DNA of 64,000 nucleotides. Source: Marixanthomonas sp963974425. Its GTDB lineage: Bacteria > Bacteroidota > Bacteroidia > Flavobacteriales > Flavobacteriaceae. Made by a program: the position numbers and the translations under genes. A model generated the notes under the pieces. The model worked only from the letters and a program-made list of their open reading frames with translations, searched no databases and was not told the DNA's origin. Below are positions 44,018 through 52,399 of the stretch, piece by piece. The stretch's first letter is position 1; every line of letters starts with the position of its first letter. The stretch spans positions 30,776-94,775 of the forward strand of contig NZ_CAXBCK010000005.1 of assembly GCF_963974425.1 (NCBI RefSeq), written 5' to 3'.

Positions 44018-45034
44018 ATGAAAATAATCGTACCAATGGCCGGACGTGGTTCGCGGCTTCGTCCACATACGTTAACCATACCAAAACCGTTAATTCCGGT
44101 GGCAGGAAAACCAATTGTGCACCGTCTGGTGACTGAGATTACTGAAATTTTAGATGAAAAAGTAGATGAAATCGCTTTTATACTGGGCGACCCTGCATTT
44201 TTCGGGGATGATGTCGTTGAAAGTTTAGAAGAATTAGCCAAAGGTTTAGGAGCAAAACCTACTATTTACCGTCAGTTAGACCCAAAAGGAACAGGTCACG
44301 CTATTATGTGTGCCGAGCCATCATTGGAAGGTCCAGCGGTAATTGCGTATGCTGATACGTTAATTAAAGCCGATTTCAACCTAGACAAAGAAGCCGATAG
44401 CGTTATTTGGACCAAAAAAGTAGAAAACCCGGAAGCGTACGGCGTGGTAAACTTGAATGACAAAGAAGAAATCACCGAATTAGTTGAAAAACCAACCGAA
44501 TTTATAAGCGACCAAGCCGTTATAGGTATTTACTATTTCAAGGACGTAGCTGTTTTAAAACAAGAACTTCAATACGTGTTGGATAATAACATTATTCACG
44601 GAGGCGAATACCAAATAAATGATGGTATAAAGCGCATGATGGCAGATGGAAAAGTGTTTAAAACCGGAACCGTTGATGAATGGATGGACTGTGGTAATAA
44701 AGAAGTAACCGTTGCTACCAATAAGAAAATGTTAGGCTTTATTGCCGAAACTAGCGAAAAGCTAATAGCAGATAATCATACCAACGAAAACTCAGAAGTA
44801 ATCGAGCCTTGTTTTATCGGCGAAGGCGTTGTGTTAAAAAATAGTACAGTTGGTCCGCATGTATCAATCGGTAAAGGCACAGTAATTGAAGATAGTACCG
44901 TTAAAAATAGTATAATCCAAACACATTCGAAGATTAAAAATGCTACTTTGGACAACGCGATGATTGGTAATCACGCCACGTTTGACGGTAAGTTTACCAA
45001 CGTGAGTATTGGTGATTATTCAGCATTGAAATAA
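44018..45034 (+). CDS. Sugar-phosphate nucleotidyltransferase
   Basis: 338-aa enzyme that makes a nucleotide sugar from NTP and sugar-1-phosphate. The N-terminal Rossmann-like domain starts IIVPMAGRGSRLRPHTLTIPK with the signature GxGxRLxPxT-type loop. The C-terminal third (from about residue 265) has hexapeptide repeats of a left-handed beta helix (STVGPHVSIGKGTVIEDSTV). It resembles RmlA/GlmU-like proteins; sugar and nucleotide unknown. It follows dut by 47 nt. Confidence 0.9.
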   Translation: MKIIVPMAGRGSRLRPHTLTIPKPLIPVAGKPIVHRLVTEITEILDEKVDEIAFILGDPAFFGDDVVESLEELAKGLGAKPTIYRQLDPKGTGHAIMCAEPSLEGPAVIAYADTLIKADFNLDKEADSVIWTKKVENPEAYGVVNLNDKEEITELVEKPTEFISDQAVIGIYYFKDVAVLKQELQYVLDNNIIHGGEYQINDGIKRMMADGKVFKTGTVDEWMDCGNKEVTVATNKKMLGFIAETSEKLIADNHTNENSEVIEPCFIGEGVVLKNSTVGPHVSIGKGTVIEDSTVKNSIIQTHSKIKNATLDNAMIGNHATFDGKFTNVSIGDYSALK

Positions 45035-45045
45035 AAGCAAAGAAT

Positions 45046-45110
45046 CCCCTCGAGCGCAGTCGAGGGTATAATTTACTTAGGAAATAAAGAGGTCTCGACT
45101 GCGTTCGACC
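45046..45110. repeat. Paired inverted CGAGCGCAGTCGAG dispersed repeat
   Basis: TCGAGCGCAGTCGAG (45050-45064) has a near-perfect inverted copy CTCGACTGCGTTCGA (45094-45108), with 14 of 15 bases matching, 29 nt apart. The left copy also folds alone as CCCTCGA/TCGAGGG. This GC-richer motif resembles repeats scattered between genes in many Bacteroidota genomes. It sits between two genes of the same strand. Confidence 0.65.
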
Positions 45111-45121
45111 AGGCATAACAT

Positions 45122-46504
45122 TTGAAACTAAGGTTTTTATATATCGTTTTAATTTTCTTCGGAATTCTTTTCATTCCGAAGCAAGCTGTTGCGCAAGAAA
45201 CTGAACCCGTGGAAGAACAACCTACTGACGATTTAGGAAATGTGACCGATGCCTTTCAGGAAAACTTTTTTGAAGCCTTAAAGCAAAAAGGAATTGAAAA
45301 TTATGAGTTGGCACTCGATGCACTTCGGAAAGCTGAAAAAGCCGCTAAAGGTGATCCAAAACTAGAAGCTGTCGTTGCGTTTGAAAAAGCCAAAAACTTA
45401 ACCGAACTCAAGCAATTTGAAGAAGCTGAAGTAAGCTTTAAGCAAGTTTTAAAAACAGAACCCAAACGGTTGGACGTTTTAGAGTCGTTGTACGATTTAT
45501 ATTATCAAAAAAACGATTATGATGCAGCAATTCCTTTGGTAAAGCAGCTTACTGAGTTTGATGAAGACTACAAAGAAGATTTAGCTAATTTATATTCTCG
45601 AACACGTCAGTTTGATAAAGCTATTGAAGTTTTGGACGATTTGGACGAAACTTTGGGCGAAAGTGACTACCGGAATGCCCTTCGTGCTCGAATATACAGG
45701 CAAACAGGCGATACTGAAGGACAAATTGAAAACTTGGAAACCCGTATAAGTAAAAACCCAAAGAAAGAGCAGGAATACTTAGGGTTAATTTACTTGTATA
45801 GCGAAGAAGGTAATACTGAAAAGGCCTTTGCTACTGCTAAAGAGTTGTTGAAAAATCAACCAAATTCTAAACAAGTTCATGTAGCGTTGTATAAATTCTA
45901 CTTAGAAGAAAATAATACGGAAGAGGCATTTAAATCTATGAATATTGTTTTTTCTGCTCCAGAAATAGAAAAAGAAAGCAAATACAAAGTGCTAAGTGAT
46001 TTTATAGGTTTTGTTGAGAAAAACCCACAATATGAATCCGATTTGGAAAACGTAGTGGAAAACTTCAGCGAAACAAATACAGGTATAATTTACGAACAGT
46101 TAGGCGGGTACTACAACTCGAAAGGGCAAAAGGAAACCGCTTTAACCTTTTATGAAAAAGGAATTGAAGGCGATCCGGATAATTTCAGTTTATTAAAAAA
46201 CACCTTATTGCTTCAAATAGATTTAAAAAAGTATGATGCTGCTGAAAAATTAAGTACCAATGCCTTGGCAATATTCCCTGCCCAACCGATGTTGTATTTA
46301 ATCAACGGAGTGGCTCATAATAACCTTAAAAATGTAGATGAGGCCATTGAAAGCCTTAGTAGTGGTTTGGATTATCTATTTGACAACACAACCATGGAGC
46401 AGGATTTTTACAAACAATTACAACAAGCTTATACGCTAAAGGGAAATACCCAAAAAGCGACTGAGTATGCAGAAAAAGCTGCTCAAATTAAGCTAACAAA
46501 TTAA
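45122..46504 (+). CDS. Exported tetratricopeptide repeat protein
   Basis: 460-aa protein with a signal peptide (about residues 1-24, ending AVAQ) and at least eight TPR-like helix pairs (for example ALDALRKAEKAAKGDPKLEA, KAIEVLDDLDETLGESDY, ALTFYEKGIEGDPDNFSL). It starts at TTG 45122. Conserved neighbours are the DUF4292 lipoprotein and the EnvC-like protein, suggesting envelope assembly. No catalytic motif. Confidence 0.85.
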   Translation: MKLRFLYIVLIFFGILFIPKQAVAQETEPVEEQPTDDLGNVTDAFQENFFEALKQKGIENYELALDALRKAEKAAKGDPKLEAVVAFEKAKNLTELKQFEEAEVSFKQVLKTEPKRLDVLESLYDLYYQKNDYDAAIPLVKQLTEFDEDYKEDLANLYSRTRQFDKAIEVLDDLDETLGESDYRNALRARIYRQTGDTEGQIENLETRISKNPKKEQEYLGLIYLYSEEGNTEKAFATAKELLKNQPNSKQVHVALYKFYLEENNTEEAFKSMNIVFSAPEIEKESKYKVLSDFIGFVEKNPQYESDLENVVENFSETNTGIIYEQLGGYYNSKGQKETALTFYEKGIEGDPDNFSLLKNTLLLQIDLKKYDAAEKLSTNALAIFPAQPMLYLINGVAHNNLKNVDEAIESLSSGLDYLFDNTTMEQDFYKQLQQAYTLKGNTQKATEYAEKAAQIKLTN

Positions 46505-46507
46505 TAC

Positions 46508-47284
46508 ATGAGTTATACCAAATATATTTTAATAGCCTTTGCACTTGTACTTTCTTCTTGTGGAGCAGCAAAAAAAGTTAAAGGTTCAAAAGAAGCCAAA
46601 GAAAACCTTTCAGTCAAAAATATTATTGCCTCACACGAAGCAGCATCGCCAGAATTTAAAACAATGGCTGCCCGTATTCAAGTTAGCTACAAAGATGATG
46701 ACACCCAACAAAGCGTAACGGTCAGTCTGCGTATGGAAAAGGATAAAACCATTTGGGTAAAAGCTTCGTTATTGGGAATTACGTTGGTGAAAGCCAACAT
46801 TACCCCAGATCGGGTTCAATACTATGAAACCATCGGCGGCACTTATTTTGACGGCAATTACGCTTTATTAAGCGATTGGTTAGGAACTGAAATTAATTTT
46901 GAAAAAGCGCAGGCAATTTTATTAGGGCAATCTATTTTTGATATTAACAAGACAGATTATAAATCTACGGTGGTTCAAAATAAATACAAATTGCAACCTA
47001 ATATTCAACCTCAAAATTTTATTCATTCACTGTTTTTAAATCCTGAAAATTTCAAAATAGCTTCTGAAAGTCTTTCGCAACCAAGTGATGATAGGCTGTT
47101 AAGCGTTCGTTATACGGACTATCAAAAAGTGGGAACTGATTTCTATCCTTCAGAAATAAAAATAAATACTTCTGAAAAAGATAGTAAAACAAATATTGAC
47201 GTTATTTATAAAAAAATAGACCTGGATGTAAATATTGGCTTCCCGTTTAACATTCCGGATGGGTATGAAAAAATTCAATTATAA
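46508..47284 (+). CDS. DUF4292 lipoprotein (LolA/LolB-like fold possible)
   Basis: 258-aa lipoprotein with lipobox LSSC (Cys18). The soluble part matches DUF4292 with SLRMEKDKTIWVKASLLGITLVKANITPDRVQYYE, a pattern that resembles the lipoprotein-carrier LolA/LolB barrel; the fold is inference. It lies 3 nt after the TPR gene and overlaps the EnvC-like gene by one base. Confidence 0.87.
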   Translation: MSYTKYILIAFALVLSSCGAAKKVKGSKEAKENLSVKNIIASHEAASPEFKTMAARIQVSYKDDDTQQSVTVSLRMEKDKTIWVKASLLGITLVKANITPDRVQYYETIGGTYFDGNYALLSDWLGTEINFEKAQAILLGQSIFDINKTDYKSTVVQNKYKLQPNIQPQNFIHSLFLNPENFKIASESLSQPSDDRLLSVRYTDYQKVGTDFYPSEIKINTSEKDSKTNIDVIYKKIDLDVNIGFPFNIPDGYEKIQL

Positions 47285-48519
47285 TGCGCAGTAATTTTGC
47301 TACATATCTTTTATTAGGGTGCTTTTTGTTTTTAGCGGCTACCGTTTCGGCCCAATCTGAAAAGCAAAAAGAATTAGAAGAACAGCGCCAATCGATTCTA
47401 CAGGAGATTAAGCAAATCAATTCTCTTTTGTTTAAAACCCGAAAGGAAGAAAAATCGGTGTTGACGCAAGTGGAAGATTTGGAACAACGTATTAGCGCTA
47501 CTGAAAATTTAATCCGCGTTACTAATAGACAAGCCAATCTATTAACCCGTGAAATTAATGATAACCTTACCAAAATAGACAATCTAAGAACCGAACTGAA
47601 AGAACTGAAAGAAGATTATGCGGCGATGATTAATAAATCGTACAAAAGTAAGTCGCAGCAAAGTCGGGTGATGTTTTTATTGTCTTCGGAAAGTTTTTTA
47701 CAAGCATACAAACGCTTGCAGTATATGAAACAATATGCCAAGCATCGCAAAGAGCAAGGTGAAAGCATAAAAGAAAAAACTGCACAGTTACAGCAATTAA
47801 ATAAAGATTTGATTTCTCAAAAAAGCAAAAAAGAGGAGTTAATTGCGCAAAACCGAAAAACCAAAAACGAACTCGCTAAAGAAAAGAAAGATCAACAAGC
47901 CCTTGTAGCGTCGTTGAAAAAAGATGAAGGCAAGTTTGCTACACAAATTAGGCAAAAACAGCGTAAAGCCGATGAGATTGATCGACAGATAGACAAGCTG
48001 ATTCGTGAAGCCATTGCAAAGTCTAATAAAGCTTCCGGAAACAAAGTGGACAATACTCGAGAATCCACTTTTGCGTTAAATGCTGAAGCAAAAGAACTGG
48101 CTGCTAACTTCACTAGTAACAAAGGAAAATTACCTTGGCCTATTACCAAAGGTGGCGTGGTAGTTAAAAAATATGGTAAACATAGGCACCCGCAACTGCC
48201 CAATGTAACCACATTTAATAGCGGTGTGGAAATTGCAACTGAAAAAGGAGCAAAAGCTCGTGCTATTTTTAAAGGAGTAGTGTTAGAAATACAGCAGTTA
48301 AAAGGAGCAAACAAGGCGATTTATATACAACATGGTAACTACATAACAGTGTATAACAATTTAGCGGGAGTAACCGTTAAAAAGGGAGATAATGTTGGTA
48401 CTAAGCAAGAACTAGGAACTGTTTTTAGTAACCCGGCTACTGGAAAAACCACCATGAAATTTCTGATCTACCAAAACACCAAACGTATGAATCCGGCGGA
48501 TTGGATTTTTAAAATGTAA
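47284..48519 (+). CDS. EnvC-like murein hydrolase activator, degenerate LytM domain
   Basis: 411-aa exported protein with a signal peptide (1-23), two long coiled-coil segments (about residues 24-120 and 155-260) and a C-terminal LytM/M23-type domain (about 285-411). The zinc ligands of active M23 peptidases are not seen: NSGVEIA stands where HxGxDxA is expected, and FLIYQNT stands where HxHFE is expected. IYIQHGNYITVYNNL keeps the fold. It should therefore activate an amidase, as EnvC does, rather than cut peptidoglycan itself. The stop is 1 nt from the convergent YeeE-like gene. Confidence 0.88.
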   Translation: MRSNFATYLLLGCFLFLAATVSAQSEKQKELEEQRQSILQEIKQINSLLFKTRKEEKSVLTQVEDLEQRISATENLIRVTNRQANLLTREINDNLTKIDNLRTELKELKEDYAAMINKSYKSKSQQSRVMFLLSSESFLQAYKRLQYMKQYAKHRKEQGESIKEKTAQLQQLNKDLISQKSKKEELIAQNRKTKNELAKEKKDQQALVASLKKDEGKFATQIRQKQRKADEIDRQIDKLIREAIAKSNKASGNKVDNTRESTFALNAEAKELAANFTSNKGKLPWPITKGGVVVKKYGKHRHPQLPNVTTFNSGVEIATEKGAKARAIFKGVVLEIQQLKGANKAIYIQHGNYITVYNNLAGVTVKKGDNVGTKQELGTVFSNPATGKTTMKFLIYQNTKRMNPADWIFKM

Positions 48520-48520
48520 C

Positions 48521-48934
48521 TTAATGTGGCAATTTATCTTTTATGAGTCCGTATAAAAACGTGCCTAGCAAAGCCCCGAAAATTACCACCAAAATAGAAA
48601 GGTAACCTGACCCAACCAAAACGTACATGGGACCGGGACAAGCACCCGCCAATGCCCAACCTAAGCCAAAAATAATTCCGCCAATTGCATATCTTGCAAA
48701 GCTTTTCTTTTTAGGTGTTAACTTCATTTCTTGATTGCCAATCGCCTTGAGGTTCCTCTTCTTTATTACTTGAATCCCTATCACTCCCAAAATCAAAGCA
48801 GAACCTATAATTCCGTACATATGGAAAGACCCAAACTGAAACATTTCATAAATTCGAAACCACGAAGCTGCTTCAGATTTGTACATTATAATTCCGAAGA
48901 AAATACCAATACTTAAATAAACTAGCTGTTTCAT
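48521..48934 (-). CDS. YeeE/YedE half-transporter, C-terminal type
   Basis: 137-aa membrane protein with four helices, matching one half of the YeeE/YedE thiosulfate transporter (DUF6691-like). The conserved cysteine motif GWALAGACPGPMYVLVG is present. It lies 4 nt after its partner half. Together with the next entry it probably rebuilds a full transporter for thiosulfate or a sulfane-sulfur compound. Confidence 0.85.
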   Translation of the reverse strand: MKQLVYLSIGIFFGIIMYKSEAASWFRIYEMFQFGSFHMYGIIGSALILGVIGIQVIKKRNLKAIGNQEMKLTPKKKSFARYAIGGIIFGLGWALAGACPGPMYVLVGSGYLSILVVIFGALLGTFLYGLIKDKLPH

Positions 48935-48938
48935 ACTT

Positions 48939-49496
48939 TTAAAATATTATGGGGAAAATGGCGTGAATCATTACTAAGCCACCAATAAAAAACCCGATTA
49001 CGGCTATTAACGAAGGAAGTTGCAAGTTGCTTAACCCTGAAATAGCATGACCAGATGTACATCCGCCTGCATAGCGAGCGCCAAAGCCTACCAACAAACC
49101 GCCAACCAATAAAACTCCTAACACAAATGGGTTTGATAATTGTTCGGTTGAAAATAATTCAGGCGGTAAATAGGCGTTACCAGCACTATTAATTTGGTAA
49201 TCATTAGAAAGCTGTTCGGCTATTTCTGGATTGATTTCAACCGTGTTATTAGACATAAATTGAGAGGCAATAAATCCACCGATAACGGCACCAACTACAA
49301 CTAATAAATTCCAGCGCTCTTCTTTCCAATTAAATTTGAAAAAATCGGCTACTTTTCCGGCTCCACCTGCCGAACACATGGTTCGTAAGTTTGAAGACAT
49401 GCCAAATTGCTTTCCTGCAAAGAGCAATAAAAACATAACCAAAGCAATTAAAGGGCCGGCGACATACCATGGCCAAGACTCATATATTAAATCCAT
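48939..49496 (-). CDS. YeeE/YedE half-transporter, N-terminal type
   Basis: 185-aa membrane protein with about five helices. It holds GARYAGGCTSGHAISG, the cysteine-bearing substrate-path motif of the YeeE/YedE (TsuA) family, and a second cysteine near residue 40 (RTMCSAGGAG). A 5-nt gap separates it from the dioxygenase/rhodanese gene and a 4-nt gap from the other half. Import of thiosulfate or export of a sulfur product is inferred. Confidence 0.87.
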   Translation of the reverse strand: MDLIYESWPWYVAGPLIALVMFLLLFAGKQFGMSSNLRTMCSAGGAGKVADFFKFNWKEERWNLLVVVGAVIGGFIASQFMSNNTVEINPEIAEQLSNDYQINSAGNAYLPPELFSTEQLSNPFVLGVLLVGGLLVGFGARYAGGCTSGHAISGLSNLQLPSLIAVIGFFIGGLVMIHAIFPIIF

Positions 49497-49501
49497 AGAA
49501 T

Positions 49502-50845
49502 TTAGTTTTTAAATTCAGTTACCGCATCACTTAAATCGAATACAGTAGTGTTTTTAAGTTCAGTTTCCAGAATACTACTACCAGCAGCACTTCTATAACC
49601 TCCTGCACAATGAACCACAATAGGTTTTTCCGTTGGAATTTCAGAAACACGTTCTCTCAATTGGTGCAATGGGATCGTCAATGCTGATTCAAAAATCTTT
49701 CCTTCTTCCACTTCACTTTCATTGCGTATATCCACAATTGTAAAGGCTTCTTTATTGTTTTTAAAATCTGAAATATTAAATTCTGATGATTTTTTTAAAT
49801 CGTCATTACTTAATGTTACAACTGCTTTAACTTGCTTTTCATAGCCAATTTTTGCAATCCTGTTGAGTAATGTATTTGCTTCTTCTACGGAATTCACAAC
49901 TACGTAAAATTCTTCTTCTGGTTTAACAATAGAGCCTAGCCAAGTTTCAAACTTAGAAGTTTTGGAAGTGGCCATAATGTTAATGCTTTCGGGTAGATGC
50001 TTCTTTTTAAAAGTTGCTTCATCGCGTGTATCGATTACTAAAATATCACCTTTCTTTTCAGAAACAGAAAGTTGTAAAGGAATGACACCTATACTTTCAG
50101 AAAGATTTTTAGCACCCTCTTTATTAATAGCGACATTGTACCCAAAATAATGCGGAATAAATGGTTGCGAACTCAATAAATGGTTGATAAACTGTTCTTC
50201 TGTTTGATTTTTAAAAGCCCAATTACCGATACGTTCGTTACCTAAAGTACTTGAAGAAGCATCGGCGCTCATGCCTTTTCCGCAAAGAGAACCGGCACCG
50301 TGGGCGGGATAAACATATGCGTTATCTGGTAAGTGCTTGAATTTGGTTTGTATGGTATTAAACATCATCTTAGCTAACTCTTCGCGTTTCGCTTTTAAAT
50401 GACCTGCCTTTTCACGTAAATCTGGACGACCAACATCGCCTACAAATAAAGTATCGCCAGTAAATAAGGCAATATTATCAGCTTCGGTAGCCTGCACGGT
50501 GATACTATCTGGGGAATGCCCCGGTGTGTTAATAGCAGTAAAGGTTATGTTTCCCATTTTCACAGTATCGCCATCATCAAAAGACGTATGCGGATAGTCT
50601 GCAGCTGTTTTTTTACTTGAATAAATAGTTGCACCTGTTTCTTTATGGATTTGCATATGAGAACTTACAAAATCGGCGTGCGGATGCGTTTCAAACACGG
50701 CAACAATTTGTGCGTTATTATCTTCGGCAAACCTATAATACTGCGTCGGGTTACGTTCTGGGTCTACTAAAGCCATCTTGCCTTCACTTATAATAGCATA
50801 GGAATAATGCGAAAGTGGCTTATATTCAAACTGTTTTATTTTCAT
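49502..50845 (-). CDS. Persulfide dioxygenase-like MBL protein with two rhodanese domains
   Basis: 447-aa fusion. The metallo-beta-lactamase domain (residues 1-240) has the ETHPHADFVSSH metal motif (His54, His56, Asp58) of ETHE1-type persulfide dioxygenases, which oxidise glutathione- or protein-persulfides to sulfite. Two rhodanese domains follow: the first (about 255-345) lacks an active cysteine, and the second (about 355-447) has the active loop CAGGYRSA with Cys413. A sulfide-detoxification role is well supported by the neighbours. It has its own promoter-like box and palindrome. Confidence 0.9.
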   Translation of the reverse strand: MKIKQFEYKPLSHYSYAIISEGKMALVDPERNPTQYYRFAEDNNAQIVAVFETHPHADFVSSHMQIHKETGATIYSSKKTAADYPHTSFDDGDTVKMGNITFTAINTPGHSPDSITVQATEADNIALFTGDTLFVGDVGRPDLREKAGHLKAKREELAKMMFNTIQTKFKHLPDNAYVYPAHGAGSLCGKGMSADASSSTLGNERIGNWAFKNQTEEQFINHLLSSQPFIPHYFGYNVAINKEGAKNLSESIGVIPLQLSVSEKKGDILVIDTRDEATFKKKHLPESINIMATSKTSKFETWLGSIVKPEEEFYVVVNSVEEANTLLNRIAKIGYEKQVKAVVTLSNDDLKKSSEFNISDFKNNKEAFTIVDIRNESEVEEGKIFESALTIPLHQLRERVSEIPTEKPIVVHCAGGYRSAAGSSILETELKNTTVFDLSDAVTEFKN

Positions 50846-50870
50846 AACACCTATTTTTTAAATTATATAA

Positions 50871-50878
50871 CAAAGATA
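50871..50878 (-). promoter_or_regulatory. -7 box of the MBL-rhodanese/YeeE operon
   Basis: TATCTTTG on the minus strand matches TAnnTTTG exactly, 26 nt before the ATG at 50845. A TTG at the ideal spacing is missing, but a palindrome lies upstream, as expected for an activated promoter. Confidence 0.55.
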
Positions 50879-50900
50879 CGCAAGTAGCAAATTACTATCA

Positions 50901-50914
50901 GTAACATTGGTTAC
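50901..50914. promoter_or_regulatory. Palindrome GTAAC-N4-GTTAC, candidate Crp/Fnr site
   Basis: The 5-4-5 inverted repeat has the layout of Fnr-type sites and is centred about 42 nt upstream of the predicted start of the MBL/YeeE transcript, the classic activation position. A Crp/Fnr gene is 1.5 kb away. Confidence 0.5.
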
Positions 50915-50934
50915 CTACCGAGTAGAAATACAGC

Positions 50935-51522
50935 TTATTTTTTCTGAAGCATGACAAACAGTTCATTCCCCTTTCTTTCAGGTATCGAATTATGAGCAGT
51001 TTCCATAATCTTTATTTTAAAGAAAGGTGAAAACCGTTTTTTATATTCGGCTTCACTTCCGCCGAAAGGCGGCCCGTCTTCGGTCAAGGGAAAGTTGAAA
51101 AGCAGACCCACTAGCTTCCCTTTTGGTTTTAACAATTGATGCATTTTTGAAACATACTCGTCACGTAAGGAAGGATTAAGTGCACAAAAGAAAGTTTGTT
51201 CTATAATAAGATCGAATGTTTCTTCTAACTTAAAAAAGTCTTGATGTAGTAATTTTTCAGAAGAAAACGTAGGTACTCTTTTTTTAAAGTTTTGTAGAGC
51301 AGTTTCTGAAACATCTACTACATAGACTTCTGTAAAGCCTTTATTATGAAGGTATTCTGCTTCATATGAATTACCACCTCCAGGAATTAAGATTTTTAAG
51401 CTTTTATTGGTAAGTTGATCAAAATAAGTTTTTAGCGGTGTGGAAACATACCCAATATCCCATTTTGTATCCTTGTTTTTATAACGGTTTTCCCAGTAGG
51501 GTTCATTTAAAGATTCCATCAT
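50935..51522 (-). CDS. SAM-dependent methyltransferase, TPMT-like
   Basis: 195-aa class I methyltransferase resembling the thiopurine/thiol S-methyltransferase family: YWENRYKNKDTKWDIG at the N-terminus, SAM-binding ILIPGGGNSYEAEYL and VYVVDVSETAL, and FDLIIEQTFFCALNP. In this sulfur island, methylation of sulfide or a small thiol is an attractive inference. It lies 3 nt after the TauE/SafE gene in the same transcript. Confidence 0.83.
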   Translation of the reverse strand: MMESLNEPYWENRYKNKDTKWDIGYVSTPLKTYFDQLTNKSLKILIPGGGNSYEAEYLHNKGFTEVYVVDVSETALQNFKKRVPTFSSEKLLHQDFFKLEETFDLIIEQTFFCALNPSLRDEYVSKMHQLLKPKGKLVGLLFNFPLTEDGPPFGGSEAEYKKRFSPFFKIKIMETAHNSIPERKGNELFVMLQKK

Positions 51523-51525
51523 TTT

Positions 51526-52326
51526 TTATTTAGTGAACTCTTTAAAAACAATATATAAGGCCATCGCCAATACAAACCATCCAAAGCTTTTTTTCAGTTT
51601 TTTACCGTCAATGAACTTATTTAACCAAGTACCTACAAATATTCCAACTACTGAAATGGTTGTGAAAATTAATAGAAAAGTCCAATCTATGTCTAGGTTT
51701 TCAACATCGCCTATAAAACCAATTAACGATTTTATAGCAATAATAAGAAGAGAAGTGGCTACGGCTTTTTTCATGGGTAGTTTTGCTAACAAAACCAACG
51801 CTGGAATAATAAGAAAACCTCCGCCAGCACCTACGACTCCTGTTAATAGTCCTACTACAATTCCTTCAATAATTATTAATGGGTAATTATATACAACTGT
51901 TGTTTCAGAAGTTATTTTTTTACCGTTTGATTTAATCATCGAAATGGCAGCCACAAACATGATTATAGCAAAAAACACCATGATAGCGATGTTTTTAGTT
52001 ACTAAAAAACCATTAATTTCAAAAAGTTGATCAGGTATTGCTGGTACTAAAAATTTTCGAGTGGTGTAGACAGCTATAAAAGCGGGAATAGCAAAAACGA
52101 TAGCTGTTTTAAAGTCTACCAATCCTTTTTGGATATTTCGAATAGCTCCCACTAAAGCTGAAACACCTACAACAAACAAAGAATAAGCTGTTGCAGTAAC
52201 AGGGTTGACATACAGTAAGTAAACAAGTACGGGAACGGTTAAAATTGAACCTCCGCCACCTATTAAACCTAAAACAATACCAATTGCTAAAGCCCCAATA
52301 TATCCTAAAATTTGAGTGATATCCAT
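51526..52326 (-). CDS. TauE/SafE family sulfite/sulfur exporter
   Basis: 266-aa membrane protein with about eight helices. The signature GLIGGGGSILTVPVLVY and its internal repeat LTGVVGAGGGFLIIPALVLL define the TauE/SafE family, which exports sulfite, sulfoacetate or similar anions. It would remove sulfite made by the persulfide dioxygenase nearby. The promoter lies at 52347-52374, with a palindrome just upstream. Confidence 0.9.
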   Translation of the reverse strand: MDITQILGYIGALAIGIVLGLIGGGGSILTVPVLVYLLYVNPVTATAYSLFVVGVSALVGAIRNIQKGLVDFKTAIVFAIPAFIAVYTTRKFLVPAIPDQLFEINGFLVTKNIAIMVFFAIIMFVAAISMIKSNGKKITSETTVVYNYPLIIIEGIVVGLLTGVVGAGGGFLIIPALVLLAKLPMKKAVATSLLIIAIKSLIGFIGDVENLDIDWTFLLIFTTISVVGIFVGTWLNKFIDGKKLKKSFGWFVLAMALYIVFKEFTK

Positions 52327-52346
52327 TAAACTGAAATGATTTTAGG

Positions 52347-52374
52347 CAAAAGTAGGATAAATGCTTTTTTACAA
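52347..52374 (-). promoter_or_regulatory. Promoter of the TauE-methyltransferase operon
   Basis: On the minus strand TTG (52374-52372), a 17-nt spacer and TACTTTTG (52354-52347) form a full match to the Bacteroidota consensus, about 20 nt before the ATG at 52326. Confidence 0.7.
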
Positions 52375-52382
52375 ACGTATCT

Positions 52383-52393
52383 TATGTTACATA
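52383..52393. promoter_or_regulatory. Palindrome TATGT-N-ACATA upstream of TauE promoter
   Basis: Perfect 5-bp arms with one central base lie 8 nt upstream of the TTG element, centred about 47 nt before the predicted start. Position suits an activator such as the Crp/Fnr protein encoded directly upstream. Confidence 0.45.
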
Positions 52394-52399
52394 GAGCAA

